Positions 23,685 to 31,121 of a stretch of 64,000 nt of DNA are shown piece after piece; positions within the stretch are counted from its first letter, which is position 1; each line of letters opens with the position of its first letter. Origin of the DNA: Candidatus Uhrbacteria bacterium. Its GTDB lineage: Bacteria; Patescibacteriota; Patescibacteriia; 2-12-FULL-60-25. Location: assembly GCA_020854265.1 (NCBI GenBank), contig JADZFU010000002.1:1-64000 (forward strand). The letters run 5' to 3'. A model generated the notes under the pieces. It was given only the letters and a program-made list of their open reading frames with translations, was not told where the DNA came from and searched no databases. Made by a program: the position numbers and the translations under genes.

Positions 23685-25592
23685 ATGGGAACCTATTCAA
23701 ACGTCATAGACGCATTGTCGAATAATGATCTCGGAGCCGCCCGCGATCTTCTGATGGCCGAAATCGACCAGCAAACTGCCGGCAAAGGCAGCTGGGATAG
23801 CGAGTACTACACCACAAATAAAGACGTGCAGCAGTCGATCCAGACCACGCGCGAGCATGAGCATCTCATGACCTACTTTGGTCTTGAGAACCTGCGTGAC
23901 CGCTACTTCCTGCGAGATCAAGCAGGGAATCTCGTAGAGAATCTCCAGATGTTTTACGCGCGCGTCGCCACCGGACTTGCGCGAGGAGACAAGGGACTGG
24001 CTCAACGCCTGTATAGCTACATGGCAAAAGCCTGGTATATCCCTGCCACGCCAACCATGATGAATATCGGAACCAAAAAAGGCCTGCCGATTTCCTGCTT
24101 TTTGAACACCGTTCCAGATACGCTGGAAGGCATATTCGATATTTACCGTGAAAATGCTTTTCTATCGAAATATGGCGGAGGGATAGGCACGGACTGGTCA
24201 CAGCTGCGCGGACAGAATGCGCCCCTCAAGGCAAGCGGACTTAAGTCATCCGGTATTATTCCGTTCCTGAAAATCATGGATTCGGAGACAATTGCCATTT
24301 CGCGCAATTCAACGCGTCGCGGAGCTGCCGCCGCCTACCTGCGCATCGACCATCCGGATATCGAAGATTTTTTGGAGATGCGCAAGCCGACTGGCGGAGA
24401 CCTCGACCGTAAGTGCCTTAATCTGAACAATGGCATCGTCGTCACCGACGAATTCATGAAAGCGGTAGAAGAAAACCGGGAGTACGACCTGGTTGATCCG
24501 CATTATAAAACCGTCACAAAAAAACTGAATGCATTGGAGATTTGGAGAAAAATCCTGATGATGCGAGCCGAGACAGGGGAGCCGTACCTGCTGTTTATCG
24601 ATACGGTGAACCGTGCTGTTCCGCAGCACCACCAAGAGAAGGGGCTCTGGGTGCGTCAAAGCAACTTGTGCACGGAAATCGTTTTACCGACGAACGAGGA
24701 GCGTACGGCGGTTTGCTGTCTCGGGAATCTCAATGTCGAAAAATGGGATGACTGGAAAAGCCAGATCGAACAAATCACCATTGACTGCGTGACCGCGCTT
24801 GATAATAACCTTGAAACATTCTGCGAAATGGCGGATCCGGTCGAATTTAAGAAGGCGGTCAACTCCGTACGTCACGAGCGCTCGATCGGGTTAGGCGTAA
24901 TGGGATATCACGGCTATCTCATGAGCAAACTCGTGCCGTTTGAGAGTCTGCTTGCGCGCCAAATCAACAAGGATATTTTCTCGCAGATCCAGAAATACGC
25001 CCATGCCGCATCCGAAAAACTCGGAAAGGAACGGGGACTGCCCCTGGACGGAGGTACGCGCCGAAACACGTATGTTACAAGCATCCAACCGACAGCCTCG
25101 ACCAGCTTCATCTGCAATGAGGCCAGCCCGTCCATCGAACCGATTTCCGGCAATGCCTTCCTTCAAAAAACGCTTTCGGGAAGCTTCCTATACAAAAACA
25201 AACACCTCGAACGCCTACTCGAATCAAAAGGACAAAATACCACTGAAGTTTGGAAGAGAGTGATCGCGGACAAGGGGAGCGTAATCAATCTTGATATTCT
25301 CACGGCGGATGAGAAGGCGGTATTCCGTACTCCGTACGAGATGAATATGCGCGAGCTCGTCCAGCAGGCCGCTGACCGCCAGCCGTATATCGACCAGGCG
25401 CAATCGCTGAACCTGTTTTTCCCGACGCCCATATCCGGCAAATACCTGAACGAAGTGCATATGCTGGCGTGGAAAGCCGGCGTGAAATCGCTGTACTATG
25501 TCCGCTCGGCGGCGCCGATCAATGCCGAAACGATTGATGCACAGTCGGTAAAACGCGATGTCGCTACCGAAGAGTGCGCGGTGTGCCAGTAA
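23685..25592 (+). CDS. nrdA: Class I ribonucleotide reductase alpha subunit
   Basis: 635 residues. C138 (ISCFLN) and C344 or C345 fit the redox pair, N327-C329-E331 (NLCTE) is the active-site triad, SLYYVRS near residue 610 holds the two radical-transfer tyrosines, and the tail ECAVCQ has the C631/C634 pair for reduction by thioredoxin or glutaredoxin. The N-terminus is short and lacks a recognisable ATP-cone, so dATP inhibition through a cone is not expected; overall control may rest on NrdR. Starts 27 bases after nrdB. Confidence 0.95.
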   Translation: MGTYSNVIDALSNNDLGAARDLLMAEIDQQTAGKGSWDSEYYTTNKDVQQSIQTTREHEHLMTYFGLENLRDRYFLRDQAGNLVENLQMFYARVATGLARGDKGLAQRLYSYMAKAWYIPATPTMMNIGTKKGLPISCFLNTVPDTLEGIFDIYRENAFLSKYGGGIGTDWSQLRGQNAPLKASGLKSSGIIPFLKIMDSETIAISRNSTRRGAAAAYLRIDHPDIEDFLEMRKPTGGDLDRKCLNLNNGIVVTDEFMKAVEENREYDLVDPHYKTVTKKLNALEIWRKILMMRAETGEPYLLFIDTVNRAVPQHHQEKGLWVRQSNLCTEIVLPTNEERTAVCCLGNLNVEKWDDWKSQIEQITIDCVTALDNNLETFCEMADPVEFKKAVNSVRHERSIGLGVMGYHGYLMSKLVPFESLLARQINKDIFSQIQKYAHAASEKLGKERGLPLDGGTRRNTYVTSIQPTASTSFICNEASPSIEPISGNAFLQKTLSGSFLYKNKHLERLLESKGQNTTEVWKRVIADKGSVINLDILTADEKAVFRTPYEMNMRELVQQAADRQPYIDQAQSLNLFFPTPISGKYLNEVHMLAWKAGVKSLYYVRSAAPINAETIDAQSVKRDVATEECAVCQ

Positions 25593-25597
25593 AGTGC

Positions 25598-25603
25598 TAT
25601 CAT
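25598..25603 (+). promoter_or_regulatory. Extended -10 of the 25614 gene
   Basis: TGC followed by TATCAT; ten bases to the ATG, so practically leaderless. Confidence 0.5.
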
Positions 25604-25613
25604 AAAGCCTGAT

Positions 25614-26336
25614 ATGAAAGACTTTGCGCAGATCCTGAAATCGCTCGGGCTAAACGATAGCGAGCTCAAAACATATTTGGCCGCACTCAAACACGGCGCA
25701 GGTACGGTCGTCGAGCTTACCAAGCATACGCATCTCTCGCGACAAGCGATTTATCTGGCTATTGAGAGCATGACGGAACGCGGACTCATGTCGAGCGTCC
25801 TGCACGGAAAAAAGCGCCTCTTTGTTGCCGAACCGCCATCCAAGCTTTTGGCGTATGCAAAACGCAAAGAAGCTGAGATGAAAGAGCAGATCCACGACTT
25901 GGAACACTCCCTGCCTGAGCTCGAGCTCCAAATCGGGGGAGAGCGGCCGACCGTACGCATGTACGAGGGCAAAGAAGCGATCCGCGCATATCTGGCCGAT
26001 GTACAAAAAGACAAACCAAAAGAAGTACATGAGATTGCCGATCTCGATGCACTTGATCTTGTCTTGTCCAAAGAAGACCTGGAACCGGTCCGTACGGAGA
26101 TCAAAAAAGCGAATGCCAAGGTTGTGGCTTTTTATGCACGCAAGGACGGATACCAGAGCCCGTCACCCAGCATCCGCGGACTCGATGCAAAACATACCGG
26201 CTTCAAATCAAATATCACGATTTACGGAAACAAAATCGCCCTCGTAACGCTTTCAGGAAAAGTGTTTAGCGTTATCATCGAGGACAAGCATATCGCGGAC
26301 GCTTTGCGCGCACTGTTTGCAGTTGCGGAAAAATAA
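25614..26336 (+). CDS. TrmB-family transcriptional regulator
   Basis: 240 residues. An N-terminal winged helix (about residues 5-75: LGLNDSELKTYLAAL, LSRQAIYLAIESM, GLMSS, wing KKRLFVAEPP), then a helical linker (75-105) and a C-terminal effector-type domain as in TrmB/sugar-specific regulators. The gene is directly downstream of nrdA but has its own -10. A target cannot be named; the divergent structured RNA loci downstream lie within 600 bases. Confidence 0.85.
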   Translation: MKDFAQILKSLGLNDSELKTYLAALKHGAGTVVELTKHTHLSRQAIYLAIESMTERGLMSSVLHGKKRLFVAEPPSKLLAYAKRKEAEMKEQIHDLEHSLPELELQIGGERPTVRMYEGKEAIRAYLADVQKDKPKEVHEIADLDALDLVLSKEDLEPVRTEIKKANAKVVAFYARKDGYQSPSPSIRGLDAKHTGFKSNITIYGNKIALVTLSGKVFSVIIEDKHIADALRALFAVAEK

Positions 26337-26376
26337 AGCCACCCGGAGCGAATCTTTCGACTCAAACTCCGGGTGG
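26329..26376 (-). terminator. Terminator of the minus-strand unit 26377-26775
   Basis: On minus, CCACCCGGAG ... CTCCGGGTGG, then CTTTATTTTT. On plus it lacks a U-tract. Confidence 0.65.
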
Positions 26377-26578
26377 GCGCTAGGACTAACCACCACCGAT
26401 CATGTGGCCTCCTTAGGTTGTCACTTCCCGTGCTGAGAAGTTTGCGCGACTTTCGCGTTTTTCAGCTCCGGGATCTTCTTTCGTGCTGCGAGTCCGACCA
26501 CCTAGTGGTAGGCGAAAGACACGCAGACGATGACGAGTGACAGTACCTGTAGGCGGCGACGTGAGCGCCACGAGGCGT

Positions 26579-26638
26579 TCACGCTTTGCAGAACTCCTGC
26601 TGGTTGAAGGGGCTCATCTTGCAGACGAGCTTGTTCAT
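26579..26638 (-). CDS. Small ORF, 19 codons, coupled to a 4-codon ORF
   Basis: MNKLVCKMSPFNQQEFCKA. Its ATG overlaps (ATGA) the stop of a 4-codon ORF (26635-26649, MSHG) that lies behind AGGAGG. The arrangement looks like translational coupling; product unknown. Confidence 0.3.
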   Translation of the reverse strand: MNKLVCKMSPFNQQEFCKA

Positions 26639-26666
26639 CCGTGACTCATGTTGTTCGAACCTCCTG

Positions 26667-26753
26667 CTAGCGTACCGGGGTTGTACCCGGCAAGCAGGGG
26701 GTCGGCATGAGCCATGGACTGACCGATGTGGTTCGAGAAGGTACGTGGCCCAT
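26667..26753 (-). CDS. Small ORF, 28 codons
   Basis: Starts MGHVPSRTTSVSPW, five bases after AAAGGAGT and about 20 bases after the estimated transcript start. Pro/Thr/Ser-rich, no similarity known. Below the usual gene-calling cutoff. Confidence 0.35.
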   Translation of the reverse strand: MGHVPSRTTSVSPWLMPTPCLPGTTPVR

Positions 26754-26779
26754 AACAACTCCTTTCATTCCGGGCGGAT

Positions 26780-26810
26780 ATAGTAAACCACAAAATGTAC
26801 TTTTTGTCAA
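26780..26810 (-). promoter_or_regulatory. Promoter of the 26377-26773 unit
   Basis: TTGACA and TACTAT with a 19-base spacer; divergent from the promoter at 26890. Confidence 0.55.
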
Positions 26811-26889
26811 TTTGTATTGATCAATTTTATACTAAAAATAGCTTAATTTAGCTAAAATAGTGGATAGATTAAAAATGCATATTCTAGTA

Positions 26890-26918
26890 TTGACAAAATA
26901 TTAAAATTATGATTTACT
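26890..26918 (+). promoter_or_regulatory. Promoter of the large structured RNA and 27680 gene
   Basis: TTGACA (26890-26895), 17 bases, TTTACT (26913-26918). Confidence 0.6.
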
Positions 26919-26958
26919 TGTCATTGTCACAAGCCGTGACAGTGAGAGGAGTCGTGCC

Positions 26959-26979
26959 ATGTTCGACGGTTGGCATTAA
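26959..26979 (+). CDS. Tiny ORF, 6 codons
   Basis: MFDGWH behind GAGAGGAG, about 35 bases into the structured transcript. Leader-peptide-like. Confidence 0.3.
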   Translation: MFDGWH

Positions 26980-27525
26980 AGAAAGGGTCCGCATAAGCGG
27001 ACTGGTGTACCGCGGTACCAATTTTCTCCGCGGCGGTGCTTTGGCCGAGCCTACGGGCTAAAGCACTGGGGAAACAGAGGCGGACGTTTGACGGCGCGAT
27101 GGCGTCAAACGTTTACCAGGCATCCCGTTTAGGGGTGTCTGGGCAGGTGATCGTCCTCCAACAGGAGTACGGCACCTGTAGATTCACCAGACGCAAAAAC
27201 GGGGTGCTGGCTGACGAAGCCAACCCTCGTTCCGGAAGTCATGCACCGGAAAAAGAAGGAAGGTTCTCCGTCGTGGACGGATTGAACCGACCTGAAATCT
27301 CCACCACATCACCGTGGGGAGGACTACCGATGCGAATCGGAAGAAACGCTTTTCCACCACGTCCAACCGCATTACCTTGCATGTCCGTGCGAATCGCGGA
27401 TCATAGGTAAGAGGCCGGGGGCCCAAACCCCCTCGACCGACCAACGGTTTCATGGACAACATGCGGTACCCAATCCGCAGAGCTGCGCAAGCAGCCGGTG
27501 GGAGCGTAGGAGACCCTAACTGGGC

Positions 27526-27590
27526 CCCGAGCCGTAACTACGGCTCGGGCATCCCTCCTAGCGTCCGACCTGATCGGACTCCGCGAGGGG
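27526..27590 (+). other. Twin-hairpin RNA motif, copy 3
   Basis: Hairpin A: CCCGAGCCGTA/TACGGCTCGGG (27526-27549). Three bases later hairpin B: CCCTC (27553-27557), five bases, GTCCGA (27563-27568), loop, TCGGAC (27574-27579), five bases, GAGGGG (27585-27590). Same geometry as copies 1 and 2 with different inner-stem sequence. Confidence 0.5.
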
Positions 27591-27643
27591 GTGTAACGGT
27601 TTTACATCTTTCCATAACCCGAACCCGAAGAAAGGAGGTCGCC

Positions 27644-27664
27644 ATGAAGACTTGCGTAGGCTGA
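27644..27664 (+). CDS. Tiny ORF, 6 codons, just before 27680
   Basis: MKTCVG behind AAAGGAGG, the strongest ribosome site in this leader. It stops 15 bases before the ATG at 27680, whose own site (AAAGGA) overlaps the end of the tiny ORF. Looks like an attenuation or coupling peptide. Confidence 0.4.
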   Translation: MKTCVG

Positions 27665-27679
27665 AAGGACCTACTCTTC

Positions 27680-28477
27680 ATGTCCACCAAGCGAATCGAG
27701 CGCACCGTCATCGAGGGCGGGCGCTATCTCTTCAACAAGCTGGACCGCTACTGGAGCACCCGCAAGGAGCGCCACAGCGTCCGGATGATGCTGCACGAGG
27801 CCATCGTCAACGACGAGATCCTCGAGCGGCGCACGCTCCCCAAGCGCCGCAAGGTGCGCAAGGAGTTCAAGGACCGCCTCACGCCGGCGTTCCGCTGGAT
27901 CGCCAAGCACTGCCGGGGCATGCACCCCGAGCAGATGAAGGGCTTCCTGCGGGCGCACTTCGACACGCGTACCATCCCGGGTCAGCACATCGTGTTCGAC
28001 CACCTCGAGCCGTACCACGACTCCTACGACGCGATGTGGCGCGCGCCGTACTCCGGTATCGTCAGCCTTACCTTCCACGAGAAGCTCGGCCTGATCACGA
28101 ACCGCGAGAACGCCGTCGCTCTTTACGAAGAGCTCGGCGAGACGGGCTACTTGGGGTGGGTCTACGAGGGACAGCCCGGCGATCGGGTCAAGCGCAAGAA
28201 GGCGCGTATCCAGATGCGTCAGGTCGAGGCGCGCAAGAAGCGCCTCGAGGCCGAGGCCATCGCGCTCATGCAGCGCGAGACCGCCCGCGAGAAGGATGAA
28301 GCGCAGGAGGCGAAGAACGCCGCCAAGCAGAAGCTCCGCGAGGAGCAGTGGCACGCCTTCGTCATCGCGACGGGCGCGATCCGCGCCGGCTACTACCGCT
28401 GGCTCATCCCGACCACGGACGGCTACCGTCCGCTTACCATGCACGAGCTCGTCCTCGTGCCGCACTACGAGCGTTGA
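27680..28477 (+). CDS. Uncharacterised basic protein (cassette)
   Basis: 265 residues. A strongly basic N-terminal half (RRTLPKRRKVRKEFKDR near residues 50-66), a central mixed domain with Trp/Tyr/His, and a long charged helix at about residues 165-220 (Lys/Arg/Glu/Ala-rich, coiled-coil-like). No motif recognised; nucleic acid binding is plausible from charge. It is the only full-size gene on the 26890 transcript and follows the large structured RNA. Strong C/G-ending codons. Confidence 0.65.
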   Translation: MSTKRIERTVIEGGRYLFNKLDRYWSTRKERHSVRMMLHEAIVNDEILERRTLPKRRKVRKEFKDRLTPAFRWIAKHCRGMHPEQMKGFLRAHFDTRTIPGQHIVFDHLEPYHDSYDAMWRAPYSGIVSLTFHEKLGLITNRENAVALYEELGETGYLGWVYEGQPGDRVKRKKARIQMRQVEARKKRLEAEAIALMQRETAREKDEAQEAKNAAKQKLREEQWHAFVIATGAIRAGYYRWLIPTTDGYRPLTMHELVLVPHYER

Positions 28478-28488
28478 CTCGCTTTCGA

Positions 28489-28519
28489 AGCCCTCTGACT
28501 ACTCGTCAGAGGGCTTTTT
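28489..28519 (+). terminator. Terminator of the 27680 gene
   Basis: AGCCCTCTGAC (28489-28499) / GTCAGAGGGCT (28505-28515) plus TTTT. Nearly identical to the terminator at 29456. Confidence 0.85.
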
Positions 28520-28525
28520 GATTGA

Positions 28526-28554
28526 TTGACATTCCAAATATTTTATGATTATTT
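28526..28554 (+). promoter_or_regulatory. Promoter of the 28573 gene
   Basis: TTGACA (28526-28531), 17 bases, TTATTT (28549-28554), seven bases after the preceding U-tract. Confidence 0.55.
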
Positions 28555-28572
28555 GCCGCATGGAGGCCGTGC

Positions 28573-29448
28573 GTGTCACGAAAAAAATCGAACCGGATGC
28601 TCTGGTACGAACGCCTGCTCCTGAATGCCGTTCTTTTCCTCTGGATGATGACTTGGCCAGTTCGCGTCATGCTCATCAGGCTAAACCGATTATTCGGACT
28701 CGAGTTTGTCCGGCGGACCGAGGACCGTCTACAGACGCCCATCGACTACTATCAGCGCGAATCCGACGGACGGAAAATCGTAGTCGTAGGCACGATGCAC
28801 GTGGGCTTGGCGAGTTACTACGAAACGCTGACGAAGATCATCAACGAGCTTGAAGCCGATCACATCATCCTCTACGAGCTGGTAAAAGCCCCTTCGAAAG
28901 AAGAGATGAAGTCGGTCTCGCATGACGAGCAGCGCAGCAACAAGAAAGTGCGCAAAGCCATGGCTTCATTCAGGCGTTTCATCTGCCGCCTGGGGCTCGA
29001 AGACCAGAAAGAGTCGCTCGAGTATAAAGCGAGCTGGATCAATACCGATATCTCGTGGAAAGAGCTGTCGGATCTGACGGAGAAATCGTCGGACTTGATC
29101 TTGGCCTTGGCCAAGTTCGAAGCTTCGATAAAAACACGGGCCGAACGAAAGATCGGGCTTGCGCTCATCGCGCTGATCATCGGGCAAATGCCCCTGTTTG
29201 ACACTCTTTCGCCCTTGTTGCGACTCGTGTCGAAAAAGGCGGCCAAACAGCATGCCGTAATCGTCGAGCATCGCAATGACGTGGCCATGGAAGCCATGCT
29301 GCGGCATGCCGAGACTTCTCACGTGGCAACGATCTGGGGTGCAGGACATTTGCCAGGCCTCGGTACGCGGCTACGCAAAGCCGGGTTCCGAAATATTTCC
29401 AGGCAATGGCATACAGCCTTTATCGTTCCGAAAGTAGAGATCCTCTGA
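28573..29448 (+). CDS. TraB/TIKI-like (PrgY) family protein
   Basis: 291 residues starting at a GTG seven bases after GGAGG. N-terminal hydrophobic segment (about residues 13-35). VVGTMHVGLASYY (about residues 71-83) and ILYELV supply the GxxH and Glu of the family, RNDVAMEAML the Arg, and WGAGHLPGLGTRLRKAGF (about 256-273) the C-terminal GAGHLPG motif. Members include PrgY/TraB (pheromone shutdown) and the TIKI metalloprotease group. It may cleave or bind peptides at the membrane; the substrate is unknown. Single-gene cassette. Confidence 0.8.
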   Translation: MSRKKSNRMLWYERLLLNAVLFLWMMTWPVRVMLIRLNRLFGLEFVRRTEDRLQTPIDYYQRESDGRKIVVVGTMHVGLASYYETLTKIINELEADHIILYELVKAPSKEEMKSVSHDEQRSNKKVRKAMASFRRFICRLGLEDQKESLEYKASWINTDISWKELSDLTEKSSDLILALAKFEASIKTRAERKIGLALIALIIGQMPLFDTLSPLLRLVSKKAAKQHAVIVEHRNDVAMEAMLRHAETSHVATIWGAGHLPGLGTRLRKAGFRNISRQWHTAFIVPKVEIL

Positions 29449-29455
29449 ATTTCAA

Positions 29456-29487
29456 AGCCCTCTGACTACTCGTCGGAGGGCTTTTTG
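29456..29487 (+). terminator. Terminator of the 28573 gene
   Basis: AGCCCTCTGAC (29456-29466) / GTCGGAGGGCT (29472-29482) plus TTTTT. Confidence 0.85.
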
Positions 29488-29492
29488 ATATC

Positions 29493-29521
29493 TGGACAAG
29501 ATGATTATATTTTGATAAGCA
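29493..29521 (+). promoter_or_regulatory. Promoter of the 29549 gene
   Basis: TGGACA (29493-29498), 17 bases, TAAGCA (29516-29521). Confidence 0.55.
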
Positions 29522-29548
29522 AAGACCGTTCTTTACAGGAGAAAAGAC

Positions 29549-30697
29549 ATGGGCGGAGAGTCCAAGTTCAGCACCTACACGCACAGCGAAGGGCGCACGG
29601 CGCTCGGAACCGCGGTCGAATTCACTTGCCGCCCCGAAGACAAGGAGGCGGTGAGCAAGTTCCTCGAGACCAAGGTGCGCAGCATCGGGCTGCCACTGAC
29701 ACGGACCCTGGTCTCGCATGGCAGTTACGGCCAGCCTTCGCGCTACAACATCAAGCAGCACAAGTACGGCGCGGGTCAGAGCGAAGACTCCGACGCGTAC
29801 CGCTACGTCGAGGTGCTCGAGATCATGCAGCCGCCGGACGAACGCTGGCCGATCGTGATCAACGATCGGTCCAACAATGGCGGCTTCTTCAGCGAGTGGG
29901 AGACGCTCGAGCAGGCCCGCAAGGCCTACGACAAGGTCTGGAAGTGCCACGAAGAACGTTCCTACTTCGGTCCGATCAAGGACCGTTGGGAGAGGATCAG
30001 GAGCTTGCCGGGCTTCAAGCGCATCGTCGAGTGCGGAGCCATGGAGCCGTGGTTCTATGCCGTCGGCGAAGAAGTACTGGTAGGCGACTACGCGTTCCCG
30101 CACGGCCTGCAGGACGATCCGGTCTTCCGCTTCGGCGCGAAGTTCGCCGTTCGCACCCGCACCGAAGGGTGGCGCATCAAGACCTGCATGGGCGCGCGCT
30201 ACTTCGAGAAGGAGAGCGACTATCATCCCTACAAGAAGGAGCGCAAGCGCTTCGTCTACTGGGACGACGGGACGCGTTGGGAGGAGGGCGACGGCAGTCC
30301 GACGCCGCGTCCGGCCGAGGAAGGGGAACTGTGGATCGCCGAGGCGATGGAGCAGTTCCGCCGACTGCTCTCCGGACCCCAGACCCACTTCGAGATCGCC
30401 TTCGCGAACGGGATGACGTTCAAGGGCCAGCTCGTCGACGGCGAGAAGGGAAATCTCGGCTCACCGGAAGGGAAGTACGAGATCACGGTCTTCCGCAAGG
30501 ACAAGGAGCCAGTGCGCACCGAGGGCACGTTCAAGTCCACGGAGAACTGCCCGATGGTGCACGACTGGGTCAAGAAGGAGCTCGTGAGACAGGAGTTCGA
30601 CTACACCTCGTTCGAGGTGAAGCTGATCAAGGCCGAGGAGCACGGCCAGCACTGGAGCGGCGTCTTCCTCGACCCGCCCATGAACAAGAAGCTCTGA
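29549..30697 (+). CDS. Uncharacterised protein (cassette)
   Basis: 382 residues from the ATG after AGGAG. Soluble, rich in Trp, Tyr, Glu and Lys, with no signal peptide or membrane segment. The N-terminal third (about residues 1-120) and the part around residues 250-380 look like separate beta-rich domains. No motif recognised. A longer open frame on the same strand (29485-30702) is Arg/Ala/Gly-rich and is an artefact of GC-rich codons. Own promoter and terminator. Confidence 0.6.
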   Translation: MGGESKFSTYTHSEGRTALGTAVEFTCRPEDKEAVSKFLETKVRSIGLPLTRTLVSHGSYGQPSRYNIKQHKYGAGQSEDSDAYRYVEVLEIMQPPDERWPIVINDRSNNGGFFSEWETLEQARKAYDKVWKCHEERSYFGPIKDRWERIRSLPGFKRIVECGAMEPWFYAVGEEVLVGDYAFPHGLQDDPVFRFGAKFAVRTRTEGWRIKTCMGARYFEKESDYHPYKKERKRFVYWDDGTRWEEGDGSPTPRPAEEGELWIAEAMEQFRRLLSGPQTHFEIAFANGMTFKGQLVDGEKGNLGSPEGKYEITVFRKDKEPVRTEGTFKSTENCPMVHDWVKKELVRQEFDYTSFEVKLIKAEEHGQHWSGVFLDPPMNKKL

Positions 30698-30704
30698 ACT
30701 GAAA

Positions 30705-30734
30705 ACGGTCCGACGAGATGTCGGACCGTTTTTC
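30705..30734. terminator. Bidirectional terminator
   Basis: ACGGTCCGAC (30705-30714) / GTCGGACCGT (30720-30729) with A-tract before and T-tract after. Confidence 0.85.
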
Positions 30735-31034
30735 TTATTCCTCTACGTCTTCAAGCGTTGGCGCGTCTTCCTTGCGGAATTCTTTTTCGAGACGGTCGAG
30801 CTCTTCAAGCTCGTCTACCTCTTCCAATTCTTTCTCTTTTTCATCAGGTTCGGCTTTTTCGACTTCGGTTTTGTCTACTTCTTTTTCTACGCCTTCTTCC
30901 TCTTCTTCTTCCTCGTCTTTGCCGCCGGTTACATGCATGCCGAGCGCGGCGAGGTTTTCTGATTCCTCGACATCAAAATCCGGCATGTCGCGGTCAAAGG
31001 AGGAACGTCCAACATTGAGATTGAGTGCAGTCAT
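30735..31034 (-). CDS. Small highly acidic protein
   Basis: 99 residues. After a short N-terminal part, residues 38-99 are mostly Glu/Asp/Lys with runs of Glu. It is likely disordered or a single long helix. No family; could be a chaperone-like or nucleic-acid-mimic protein, but nothing in the sequence decides. No Shine-Dalgarno sequence; core-type codons. Divergent from rmuC. Confidence 0.6.
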   Translation of the reverse strand: MTALNLNVGRSSFDRDMPDFDVEESENLAALGMHVTGGKDEEEEEEEGVEKEVDKTEVEKAEPDEKEKELEEVDELEELDRLEKEFRKEDAPTLEDVEE

Positions 31035-31121
31035 ACGTTTTGGTTATCGTTGATTCGGTATATACCTAATAGGCGTCAAGTTTGCAAGACGAGACATTCG
31101 GGATAGACTGTCAGCCTGTAT

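Larger units (their letters stand above)
26377..26773 (-). ncRNA. About 400-nt minus-strand transcript with tiny ORFs
   Basis: Starts at TTGACA (26810-26805) / TACTAT (26785-26780, 19-base spacer) and ends at the terminator near 26376. No ORF above 28 codons, but three strong ribosome sites are present: AAAGGAG before 26753, AGGAGG before 26649 and AAGGAGG before 26403. Hairpins include CCGGG/CCCGG and ACCAC/GTGGT. It could be a structured RNA, a cluster of leader peptides, or both. Confidence 0.5.
26925..27640 (+). ncRNA. About 720-nt highly structured RNA leader
   Basis: No supported gene in over 700 bases. Hairpins by eye: TGTCAC/GTGACA (26925-26941), GTCCGC-ATAA-GCGGAC (26987-27002), GTACCGCGGTAC (near 27008), ACGTTTGACG/CGTCAAACGT (27084-27112), CCCGAGCCGTA/TACGGCTCGGG (27526-27549) and a CCCTC/GAGGG composite hairpin (27553-27589). 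It does not show the conserved cores of RNase P RNA, tmRNA, SRP RNA or group I/II introns. A large ornate RNA or a complex cis-regulator of 27680 are the options. Confidence 0.55.

Noticed and set aside
27036..27410. 124-codon open frame inside the structured RNA
   Set aside because: It begins at a GTG without a ribosome site and covers several perfect hairpins; composition is not protein-like.
27460..27530. Group I intron core (AATCCGCAG near 27472)
   Set aside because: Matching R and S elements could not be found and only eight bases separate the supposed P4 strands.
27526..27549. Group II intron domain V (hairpin starting GAGCCGTA)
   Set aside because: The hairpin is perfectly paired with a two-base loop and lacks the bulge and tetraloop of domain V; no reverse transcriptase gene is present.
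29485..30702. 405-codon open frame overlapping the 29549 gene
   Set aside because: Arg/Gly/Ala-rich shadow frame of a C/G-ending gene; the 29549 frame has the ribosome site and normal composition.
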